Source of the DNA: JBDTYT01 sp040005555
Lineage (GTDB): Bacteria > Actinomycetota > UBA4738 > HRBIN12
Direction: 5' to 3'
NCBI GenBank assembly: GCA_040005555.1
Contig: JBDTYT010000037.1
Location: 1-14,468, forward strand
Length of the DNA stretch: 14,468 nt
In this document: positions 5,812 through 14,468 of the stretch, piece after piece
Layout: every line of letters begins with the position of its first letter
Position numbering within the stretch: position 1 is the stretch's first letter
Notes under the pieces: model-generated
The model's input: only the letters and a program-made list of their open reading frames with translations
Databases searched by the model: none
What the model was told of the DNA's origin: nothing
Position numbers and translations under genes: made by a program

Positions 5812-7203
5812 ATGGCTCTCGCATCGACCGAACGAGCAGCTGAAGAGACCTGGTCCCACGTCCTCGATCGCGCCCGCGCAGAGCTCACGGAAAGCTCCTT
5901 CGCGATGTGGTTCTCCGGCGTGCGCGCCATCAGCCTGCACGACAGCGTGCTCGAAGTCGTCGCCCCATCGGAGTACGTTCGCGACTGGCTCGCGAAGCAC
6001 TATGTCGAGCTGATCCGGTCCGCGGCAACCGAAGGGGCCGGCGGCTCGGTTCAGGTGCATCTCGGATCGGCCCCTCCTCCGGAAACCCCTGCGGTGCAAC
6101 ATGACCCAGCGCACGATTCTCCGCCCCAACGGGCTGAGATCGCCCGGCCCGACTCGCGGATCGGTGCCCCCGGACTCCCGTTTCCGAACTACACGTTCGA
6201 CACGTTCGTCCCAGGCCCCTCGAATCGGTTCGCGCACGCAGCGGCGATGGCGGTCGGCGAGGCTCCGCCCTCGAAGGCGTACAACCCGCTGTTCATCTAC
6301 GGGGGAGTGGGACTCGGGAAGACGCACCTGCTCGTCGCCATCGGCCATCACATGCACCGATTGGCCCCGCGCCTACGCGTGAAGTACGTGACGTCGGAGC
6401 ACTTCATGGCCGAGTTCATCAAGGCGGTCCGGGAGCGTCAGGGCTACCAGTTCGCCGCGCGACACCGCGACGTGGACGTGCTGCTCGTCGACGACATCCA
6501 GTTCCTCGCCAAGCGCGAGGAGACGCAAACCGAGTTCTTCCACACGTTCAACGCGTTGCACGAGAAAGAGCGTCAGATCGTGATCGCTTCGGACCGCCAG
6601 CCGCAGGAGCTCGGCATGGAAGAGCGTCTGCAGAGCCGGTTCCGCCTCGGCCTGTGCGTCGACGTGCAGCCGCCCGACCTCGAGACGCGGATCGCGATCT
6701 TGCAGCTGAAGGCGCAGCGCGAGGCCGTGCACGTTCCCGACGACGTCGTCGAGTTCGTGGCCTCCAAGTTCGACCAGAACATCCGAGAGCTCGAGGGCGC
6801 CCTCGTGCGCGTGGTTGCCTGGAGCGACCTCACCGGACTGCCGATCTCGCTCGAGCTCGCGGAACAGGCCCTCGAGGACCTCCTCCCTCAGGCCGAGGCC
6901 GAGATCCCGCCTCAGCTCATCCTCGAGGAGACGGCCCGCTACTACTCGCTCTCGGTCGAAGAGATCGTGAGCAAGAGCCGATCGAGACCACTCACCACCG
7001 CTCGACACGTCGCCATGTACCTCGTACGCGAGTGCACCGGCATGTCCCTCATCAAGATCGGCGAGTTCTTCGACCGAGATCACTCCACGGCGCTCCATGG
7101 CATCAACAAGATCGACGAGCAGATGCGTGACCGCGAGCCCGTCTACCGGCAAGTTCAGGACCTCTCCCGCCTGATCCGCAACCGCGCCAGGAGCGGCTCG
7201 TGA
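5812..7203 (+). CDS. dnaA: Chromosomal replication initiator protein DnaA
   Basis: DnaA is the AAA+ ATPase that binds DnaA boxes, forms a filament at oriC and melts the origin. From ATG 5812 the protein has 463 residues. Domain I is at about 8-85 (ETWSHVLDRARAELTESSF at 12-30), followed by a short Pro-rich linker (85-120). The AAA+ domain begins near LPFPNYTFDTFV, with Walker A GGVGLGKTH at 164-172, Walker B LLVDDIQF at 224-231 and an arginine-finger region ERLQSRF at 271-277. Domain IV has the DNA-binding signature DRDHSTALHGI at 421-431. The frame is open up to 5692, but family alignment begins at the chosen ATG; the earlier codons would translate the palindrome. No clear ribosome site precedes the ATG (GGAAAGG is 14 nt away), so initiation may be weak or leader-controlled. 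Confidence 0.98.
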   Translation: MALASTERAAEETWSHVLDRARAELTESSFAMWFSGVRAISLHDSVLEVVAPSEYVRDWLAKHYVELIRSAATEGAGGSVQVHLGSAPPPETPAVQHDPAHDSPPQRAEIARPDSRIGAPGLPFPNYTFDTFVPGPSNRFAHAAAMAVGEAPPSKAYNPLFIYGGVGLGKTHLLVAIGHHMHRLAPRLRVKYVTSEHFMAEFIKAVRERQGYQFAARHRDVDVLLVDDIQFLAKREETQTEFFHTFNALHEKERQIVIASDRQPQELGMEERLQSRFRLGLCVDVQPPDLETRIAILQLKAQREAVHVPDDVVEFVASKFDQNIRELEGALVRVVAWSDLTGLPISLELAEQALEDLLPQAEAEIPPQLILEETARYYSLSVEEIVSKSRSRPLTTARHVAMYLVRECTGMSLIKIGEFFDRDHSTALHGINKIDEQMRDREPVYRQVQDLSRLIRNRARSGS

Positions 7204-7310
7204 GTCTCCAGTACCTCTCGGCCCAGTCGGTGTACGGGCCGGTGGAAAACCTGCGCGGATCGACTGACGGACGTGCCTGGGCACCCGGTCCCTGCACCGC
7301 TTTCCCCAGC

Positions 7311-7319
7311 TCATCCACA
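7311..7319 (+). promoter_or_regulatory. DnaA box in oriC
   Basis: TCATCCACA differs from the consensus TTATCCACA only at position 2. It lies 54 bp upstream of the box that heads the DnaA-trio track and in the same orientation. Confidence 0.65.
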
Positions 7320-7364
7320 TGTCGGACGTTGCAGCTACGCTCACGGAACCGGGCTGATATGCAC

Positions 7365-7386
7365 TTTTCCACAGGACCTACTACTA
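7365..7386 (+). other. Basal unwinding element: DnaA box followed by DnaA-trios
   Basis: The DnaA box TTTTCCACA (7365-7373) is followed by the short spacer GGAC (7374-7377) and then CTA repeated three times (7378-7386), with an imperfect CTG next. Read on the other strand these are the 3'-GAT-5' trios that in Bacillus subtilis guide DnaA onto one strand to open the duplex. Box, spacer and repeat follow the order described there. This is the likely melting start site. Confidence 0.78.
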
Positions 7387-7434
7387 CTGAAAGAGATATC
7401 GAGAGGGATCAGAAGCAGTGAGGAGGTGGACAAC

Positions 7435-8538
7435 GTGAAGTTCCGGTGTGATCGCGACGCCCTGTCCGAAGCGCTCCAGACCGTCCAGCGGGGGGTGTCA
7501 TCCCGTCCGGGGATCCCGGCGCTCACCGGGGTGTTCATCGAGGCATCGACCGACGGGGTGCTCACCCTCACGACCACCGACCTCGAGGTCTCGGCTCGGC
7601 TCTCGATCGAGGTCCAGGTGACGGAGTCGGGGGTTGCGCTCGTCCCCGCACGGCTGCTCGCCGACACGGTGAAGAGCCTGTCGGATGCCCCCGTCGAGTT
7701 CGACTCGGATCAGTCGCAGGCGCGGATCCGATCCGCCGCGTACGAGGGTGCATTGCGACTGCTACCGGCGGAAGACTTCCCTGCGCTGCAGTCGCCCTCG
7801 GGGACCCGTGTGGTGGTCGACGCCCCCATGTTCGCGGTGGCTGTGGGGCAGGCAGCACGCGCGGCATCGCGGGACGAAGCGCGGCCGGTGCTGACAGGCG
7901 TGCTCGTCGAGATCAGCCGCGAGGGCGTGACGCTCGTCGCGACCGACTCGTACCGGCTCGCGGTGCGCGAGCTCGTCGCGACGGCGGCCGGCGAGGCGAA
8001 GGCGATCGTCCCCGAGCGGGCGATGTCCGAGGCAGGCCGCGCCGCCCAGACGATCGAGAAGGGCGAGGTCGAGCTCTTCGTCGACGAAAGCCAGATCACG
8101 TTCCAGGTCGGGCAGCTCATGCTCACCTCTCGCCTCATCGAAGGCGAGTTCCCGAACTATCGTCAGCTCCTGCCCGAGGCGTACGAGAGCCGGCTCACGG
8201 TCTCCCGGCAACTTCTCATGGACGCGGTGAAGCGGGTCGGACTCTTGGCTCGCGATACCTCACCCGTGCGCCTGGAGTTCAACGCGCTCGGGGTGAAGCT
8301 CAGCTCCTCGTCGCCGGATCTGGGACAGGCCGTCGAGGCCGTGGAGGCGCGCTTCGAGGGCGAGGACATGACGGCGGCGTTCAACCCGCACTACCTGGCC
8401 GACGGGCTCGCCGCCGCCACGGGAGACACGGTGCGGCTCGAGGTCCGCGACGGGTTGAAGCCCGGCGTGGTGAAAGGCGAGTCAGACGAGTTCACGTACC
8501 TCGTGATGCCGGTCCGGCTGCCAACGCCGGTCGGATAG
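7435..8538 (+). CDS. dnaN: DNA polymerase III beta subunit (sliding clamp)
   Basis: DnaN is the ring-shaped clamp that holds DNA polymerase III and many repair proteins on DNA. From GTG 7435 the product has 367 residues, the usual length, covering three clamp folds of about 120 residues each. It begins MKFRCDRDALSEALQTVQRG and ends FTYLVMPVRLPTPVG, where the TYLVMPVRLP end is strongly conserved. EGEFPNYRQLLP (near residues 235-246) and SYRLAVRE (near 177-184) are clamp signatures. The start is set by AGGAGGTGG at 7421-7429, a near-perfect ribosome site eight bases before GTG. The open frame reaches back to 7273, but that part is oriC sequence. recF follows after 15 nt. Confidence 0.98.
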   Translation: MKFRCDRDALSEALQTVQRGVSSRPGIPALTGVFIEASTDGVLTLTTTDLEVSARLSIEVQVTESGVALVPARLLADTVKSLSDAPVEFDSDQSQARIRSAAYEGALRLLPAEDFPALQSPSGTRVVVDAPMFAVAVGQAARAASRDEARPVLTGVLVEISREGVTLVATDSYRLAVRELVATAAGEAKAIVPERAMSEAGRAAQTIEKGEVELFVDESQITFQVGQLMLTSRLIEGEFPNYRQLLPEAYESRLTVSRQLLMDAVKRVGLLARDTSPVRLEFNALGVKLSSSSPDLGQAVEAVEARFEGEDMTAAFNPHYLADGLAAATGDTVRLEVRDGLKPGVVKGESDEFTYLVMPVRLPTPVG

Positions 8539-8553
8539 CCCGCCGGAGGGCCG

Positions 8554-9654
8554 TTGCGACTGCTCTGGGCGGAGCTCCGGGACTTCCGCAACCACCTCGA
8601 GACACGCGTGTCCGACGTGCCCGAGGGACTCATCACGGTCGTCGGTCCGAACGGCGAAGGCAAGACGAACCTCCTCGAGGGGATCGCGTTCCTGTTCTTC
8701 CTCGCTTCGCCGCGGGTGTCCTCGACGTTTCCCCTCGTCCGGGAAGGGGCGGAGGCGGCGTACAGCCGTGGCGAGGTCGAGACCGCTAACGGGCGCATCC
8801 TCATCGAGGTCGAGATCCCAGGCAAGGGAGCGAACCGGGTGCTGGTGAACCGCTCGCCGGTGCGGCGCAAGCGGGACGTGAAGCGGCAGGTGCGCGCGGT
8901 GTTCTTCGGGCCCGAGGACCTCGACGTCGTACGCGGCGAGCCGGGCGAGCGCCGGCGGTTCATGGATGAGGCCCTCACGTCGCTGTGGCCGCTCAAGGAG
9001 TCCGCGATCACGGCGTACGACCGCACGCTGCGCCAGCGCAACCGCCTGCTGAAGGACTGGGAGGGTAGGGGAGCCCCTCCGGAGCTCGACGCGTGGGACG
9101 CGGAGCTCATCACGAACGGCTCGGCCCTGACACGGCTGCGCGCGGAGGCAGTCATCAAGCTCGCACGGCCGGCCACCGAGGAGTACGAGCATCTTGCCGG
9201 CTACGAGCTCGAGTGCACCTACGCGCCGAACGTCGAGACGCCGAGTTCGTTGGAGCTCGAGGAGGCGTTCGCCGAGCGATTGGCCGAACGCCGGTCGGAC
9301 GAGCTGATCCGCCGCTCCACGCTGGTCGGCCCCCACCGAGACGATCTGACGCTCGCGGTCCGCGACCTGGGCGCACGGAGCTTCGCCTCGCACGGCGAGA
9401 GCTGGGCCGCGGCCCTCTGTCTGCGGCTCGGGCTCGCCACCGCCGTGGCGGAGGAGGTCAAGGAGGCTCCGGTGCTGTTGCTCGACGACCCGTTCTCGGC
9501 GCTCGATCCTCGCCGCCAGCACCAGGTCGCTGAGCGACTGACCACGCGAGGGCAAGTGTTCGTTTCCGTGGCCGATGAGACGCACGTACCGAAGCAGTCG
9601 GTGGCGGTTTGGGACATCGCCGCCGGGTCCGTAACGCCGCGGGACGACGCCTGA
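8554..9654 (+). CDS. recF: DNA replication and repair protein RecF
   Basis: RecF is an SMC/ABC-type ATPase that binds gapped DNA and, with RecO and RecR, helps load RecA at stalled forks. It has 366 residues. Walker A GPNGEGKTN is at 31-39, FFGPEDLDVVRGEPGERRRFMDE at about 117-139, LVGPHRDDL at 257-265, the ABC signature SHGES at 279-283 and Walker B VLLLDDPFSALD at 307-318. SHGESW replaces the SQGQQ form of proteobacterial and Bacillus RecF and is the actinobacterial version. The start is TTG at 8554, with GGAGGG three bases upstream; no ATG or GTG offers a better fit to the conserved N terminus (LWAELRDFRNH). The stop overlaps the dciA ATG by one base. Confidence 0.96.
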   Translation: MRLLWAELRDFRNHLETRVSDVPEGLITVVGPNGEGKTNLLEGIAFLFFLASPRVSSTFPLVREGAEAAYSRGEVETANGRILIEVEIPGKGANRVLVNRSPVRRKRDVKRQVRAVFFGPEDLDVVRGEPGERRRFMDEALTSLWPLKESAITAYDRTLRQRNRLLKDWEGRGAPPELDAWDAELITNGSALTRLRAEAVIKLARPATEEYEHLAGYELECTYAPNVETPSSLELEEAFAERLAERRSDELIRRSTLVGPHRDDLTLAVRDLGARSFASHGESWAAALCLRLGLATAVAEEVKEAPVLLLDDPFSALDPRRQHQVAERLTTRGQVFVSVADETHVPKQSVAVWDIAAGSVTPRDDA

Positions 9655-10007
9655 TGCCCTCGAGCAAGGGGTGGAAGCATCGCAAGGACGAGCGCACGAT
9701 GCGCGACTCTTCGATCGGTGATGTCCTCGATGGATTGATGCTCGAACGGGCGTTCTCGCGAGGGCTCCCCATCGGGCGACTCTCGGCCGATTGGGCTTCG
9801 GTCGTCGGCGCTCGCGTGGCGGCCGAGTCGGCACCTGTGAGTCTTGACGGCGGCGTATTGGTGATCGCGGCGAGCTCCGGGCCGTGGGGCGCGCAGGTCC
9901 GATTCCTGGCGGAGGAGATCCGCAAGAAGGTGAATGGGGCCCTCGGCGGGGAACACGTGCAACGGGTCCAGATCGTGGTCCGGGATGATCCTCGGAAAGG
10001 CTTGTAG
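9654..10007 (+). CDS. dciA: DciA-family protein (DUF721)
   Basis: DciA (DUF721) proteins interact with the replicative helicase DnaB and are thought to help its loading in bacteria lacking DnaC or DnaI. In actinobacteria the gene lies between recF and gyrB, as in M. tuberculosis (Rv0004). The product has 117 residues. The domain covers about 20-110: IGDVLDGLM, then ADWASVVGARVAAESAPVSL (45-64) with the conserved Trp and Gly, GGVLVIAASSGPWGAQVRFL (66-85), and EEIRKKVNGALG. Residues 1-19 are a basic linker. ATG 9654 overlaps the recF stop (TGATG), which favours it over the internal Met16. No DNA-binding motif can be named beyond the domain itself. Confidence 0.9.
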   Translation: MPSSKGWKHRKDERTMRDSSIGDVLDGLMLERAFSRGLPIGRLSADWASVVGARVAAESAPVSLDGGVLVIAASSGPWGAQVRFLAEEIRKKVNGALGGEHVQRVQIVVRDDPRKGL

Positions 10008-10077
10008 CGCAAGGCGTGCGTTCCCTTCGCGGACCTCGATCCGGGCCCCCGAAACTGCCCCGAACGTCACCCCCGGT

Positions 10078-10086
10078 TGGTAGAAT
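10078..10086 (+). promoter_or_regulatory. Putative extended -10 promoter of gyrBA
   Basis: TGGTAGAAT holds TG-n-TAGAAT, where TAGAAT matches five of six bases of TATAAT. A -35 is not obvious in the GC-rich stretch upstream. The start site would be near 10093, leaving a leader of about 75 nt before the gyrB TTG. This 162-bp gap is the largest between genes on the right arm after oriC, consistent with a separate gyrase promoter. Confidence 0.5.
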
Positions 10087-10169
10087 CTCATTGTTACTTC
10101 ACGCACCTCGCGAGCCCCCTCATCGAGGTATCTGGGGCGCCGCGCGCGGTCCCCCCGGACGGAGGTTGG

Positions 10170-12108
<1,939 letters not shown>

Positions 12109-12116
<8 letters not shown>

Positions 12117-14468
12117 GCGTCGAGCGGCCGGGGGAGGCGGCGGGGGCTCGGTGTCCCTGCTTCGCGGTCACATCGAGCCGGTCGGGCTCGAGGAGGAGCT
12201 CCAGCGCTCGTACTTGGACTACGCGATGTCGGTCATCGTTGGCCGCGCACTCCCGGACGTCCGTGACGGTCTGAAGCCTGTCCACCGCCGGATCCTCTGG
12301 TCGATGCTCGAGTCAGGCCTGCGCCCGGACAGGCCGTTCCGCAAGTGCGCCGCCGCCGTCGGTGAGGTGTTGAAGAAGTACCACCCACACGGCGACCAGT
12401 CGGTATACGACGCCCTCGTCCGCATGGCGCAGGACTTCTCGCTGAGGTATCCGCTCGTGGCGGGCCAGGGCAACTTCGGCTCCGTCGACGGCGATCCCCC
12501 GGCCGCGTATCGGTATACGGAGGCCCGCCTGTCGACGATGGCCATGGAGATCCTCCGGGACATCGAAGAGGAGACCGTCGACTTCGCTCCGAACTTCGAC
12601 GGGTACGAGCAGGAGCCGCTCGTCCTGCCGGCGCGGTTCCCGAACCTGCTCGTGAACGGGGCCACCGGCATCGCCGTCGGCATGGCCACGAACATCCCGC
12701 CGCACAACCTCGGCGAGGTGATCGACGCGGTCGCACACTACCTCGACCATCCCGATTCCACGCCGCAGGATCTGATGAAGTTCGTGAAAGGTCCCGACTT
12801 CCCGACCGGCGCCATCGTCATGGGCAAGCAGGGCATCGTGGACGCGTACACGACTGGCCGCGGCTCGATCAAGGTTCGGGCGGTTTCGCACATCGAGGAG
12901 GGCGTCGGCGGACGTTCGAAGATCGTCGTGACCGAGCTGCCCTATCAGGTCAACAAAGCTCGCGTGGCCGAGAAGATCGCCGACCTGGCGAACGCCGGGA
13001 AGCTCAAAGATGTCGCCGATATCCGCGACGAGTCCAACCGCGAGGGCATGCGGCTGGTGATCTTCACGAAGCGCGGCGCGAACCCGCACGTCGTCTTGAA
13101 CCAGCTCTACAAGCACACGCAGCTGCAGGAGAACTTCGGCGCCATCATGCTCTCGCTCGTCGACAACGTGCCGCGAACGCTCAACCTCGCGGAGATGATC
13201 GGCTACTACGTCGACCACCAGATCGACGTGCTCACGCGGCGAACGACGTTCCGTCTCCGCAAGGCCGAGGAGCGCGACCACATCGTTCTCGGGCTCCTCA
13301 TCGCGCTCGATCACCTCGACGAGGTCATCAAGATCATCCGCGGCTCGCAGGACTCGGACGAGGCGCGCACGAAGCTCATGAGCAAGTTCAAGCTGAGCGA
13401 GATCCAAGCGAACCACATCCTCGACATGCCGCTTCGGCGCCTCACGCGCCTCGCGCGCACTGAGCTGGAGGAGGAGCACAAGAAGCTCCTCGCGGAGATC
13501 AAATACCTCAAGGCCCTTCTGAAGGACCCGAAGAAGATCCGGGCGGTCATCAAGGAGGAGCTCGCCGAGGTCCGTAAGAAGTTCGCCGACCCGCGTCGCA
13601 CCCTGCTGAAGGCCGACGTCGGCGACCTGGACGTCGAGGACCTCATCGCCGAGGAGGACGTCGTCATCACGGTCAGCCGAGCCGGGTACGTGAAACGCCA
13701 GCCGATCGATGCGTTCAAACGACAAGGTCGGGGCGGCAAGGGCGTCATCGGTGCCAACTTGAAGGAAGAAGACGTGATCAAGCACGTCTTCACCACCACC
13801 ACGCACCACTGGCTGCTGTTCTTCACGAGCAAGGGGAAGGTGTACCGCGTGAAGGTGCACGAGATCCCCGAATCCGGCCGCACTGCCCGAGGCCTCTACG
13901 CAGCGAACCTGCCGGGGGTGGCCGTCGCCGGCGACGAGCGCGTGAACGCCGTGATCGACCTCAAGGACTACGTCGAGGGCAAGTACCTACTGTTCGCGAC
14001 CAAGGGCGGAATGGTGAAGAAGACCACGCTGCCCGAGTACGACTCCCCCCGCACGGGGCTGGCGGCGATCAACCTGAAGCCGAAGGACGAGCTCGTGCAC
14101 GTGCTCCTCACCGACGGCAAGGACGACGTCTTCCTTGTCTCGCGCAAGGGGCAGGCGATCCGGTTCAAGGAATCGCTCGCCCGCCCGATGGGACGACAGA
14201 CCGCCGGCGTGATCGGCATGCGTCTTGCCGCCGACGACGAGGTCATCGCGCTCGGCGTGGCGTCCGAAGGTGAGGAGATGATCAGCGTCTCTCGCAACGG
14301 CTACGGCAAGCGCAGCCCGCTCAAGGACTACCCGCCGAAGGGTCGCGGGGGCAAGGGTGTGATCGGCCACCAGGTCACGACCAAGACCGGTCTGCTCGCC
14401 GGGGCCTTCGTCGGATCGAAGGACCAGGACCTGTTCACGATCTCCTCATCCGGCAAGGTGCAGCGCGT
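12109..14468 (+). CDS. gyrA: DNA gyrase subunit A, 3' end cut by the window edge
   Basis: GyrA cuts and rejoins DNA and wraps it through its C-terminal pinwheel. The window contains 786 codons with no stop; the full protein is usually 820-900. After a short Arg/Gly-rich lead (six glycines in a row at about 8-13) the conserved part begins IEPVGLEEELQRSYLDYAMS. The catalytic tyrosine is Tyr136 in RYTEARLS. The quinolone region reads KYHPHGDQSVYDALVRMAQ at 90-108, with Gln97 at the E. coli Ser83 position and Asp101 retained. The GyrA box is QGRGGKG at 539-545, marking this as gyrase rather than topoisomerase IV. A second GRGGKGVIG occurs at 745-753. ATG 12109 overlaps the gyrB stop by eight bases, with GGAG upstream, so the subunits are translated in a coupled way. 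Confidence 0.97.

Larger units (their letters stand above)
7204..7434. other. oriC: Candidate chromosomal replication origin (oriC) in the dnaA-dnaN gap
   Basis: This 231-bp non-coding gap lies where oriC is found in Mycobacterium, Bacillus and many others. It carries a DnaA box TCATCCACA (7311-7319, one mismatch), a second TTTTCCACA (7365-7373, fits TTWTNCACA) and a weaker inverted copy GGTGGAAAA (7241-7249). The second box leads into a DnaA-trio track. Local composition falls towards A/T around 7351-7415 compared with the GC-rich genes either side. Gene orientation diverges close to this point. I see no convincing dnaN promoter in it. Confidence 0.8.

Noticed and set aside
7419..7439. Six-codon upstream frame (GTG AGG AGG TGG ACA ACG TGA) overlapping the dnaN start
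   Set aside because: It is made of the dnaN ribosome site itself and has no ribosome site of its own; most likely coincidental.
8482..9834. 450-codon minus-strand frame opposite recF and dciA, and a similar 396-codon frame opposite gyrB (10533-11723)
   Set aside because: Both lie antisense to well-recognised genes with full domain motifs and have no recognisable domain or ribosome site of their own.
10008..10060. Possible terminator after dciA
   Set aside because: Only a 4-bp stem (CGGA/TCCG) without a U-run was found, too weak to call.
13681..13697. Possible second parS in gyrA (TACGTGAAACG)
   Set aside because: Only the right half matches; the left half lacks TGTTTC, so symmetry is lost. 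It is explained by the coding sequence YVKRQ.
12313..13860. 515-codon open frame on the minus strand opposite gyrA
   Set aside because: GyrA motifs are unbroken on the plus strand over the same span. The minus-strand product is a His/Arg/Leu/Asp-rich antisense translation with no family pattern, as expected opposite GC-rich genes.

Overview
The window is the replication-origin region of a GC-rich bacterial chromosome, most likely an actinobacterium (Actinomycetota). Three things point there. The order dnaA-dnaN-recF-dciA-gyrB-gyrA is that of Mycobacterium. RecF carries the SHGESW form of the ABC signature seen in actinobacterial RecF. GyrA has a second GyrA-box-like motif near its C terminus, as described for Mycobacterium tuberculosis. 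There is no gnd gene between dnaN and recF, and several proteins have unusual tails, so a deep-branching lineage outside the well-known families is likely. I cannot name the class or genus.

Layout. The left arm (1-5563) is entirely on the minus strand. In transcription order it holds rpmH (ribosomal protein L34), rnpA (RNase P protein), yidD, yidC, jag/khpB, rsmG, parA and parB, the last cut by the window edge. The right arm (5812-14468) is entirely on the plus strand: dnaA, dnaN, recF, dciA (DUF721), gyrB and gyrA, the last also cut by the edge. The arms diverge from a 248-bp control region between rpmH and dnaA. This region holds promoter-like sequences in both directions, an 18-bp perfect palindrome and a DnaA box next to the dnaA start. 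The dnaA-dnaN gap (7204-7434) carries DnaA boxes and a DnaA-box / GC / CTA-trio arrangement that matches the bacterial basal unwinding element, so it is the best candidate for oriC. A near-consensus parS site (3029-3044) sits at the 5' end of rsmG, about 4.3 kb away. All genes therefore run in the direction of fork movement.

How the genes work together. DnaA opens the origin, DciA is linked to helicase loading, DnaN clamps the polymerase, RecF handles gaps at stalled forks and GyrAB removes positive supercoils. ParA, ParB and parS segregate the new origins. The rpmH-to-jag block makes L34, matures tRNA, inserts membrane proteins and binds RNA; rsmG methylates 16S rRNA. Many junctions overlap by 1 to 35 nt, suggesting translational coupling along both arms.

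I see no mobile element, CRISPR array, tRNA, rRNA or unknown gene cluster. The points that stand out are these: RnpA has no usable ATG, GTG or TTG start between rpmH and its own conserved core, which recalls the overlapping rnpA/rpmH of Thermus; ParA carries a tail of about 195 residues; the parS palindrome contains the likely rsmG start codon; the unwinding element is well defined; and GyrA has glutamine at the main quinolone-resistance position.
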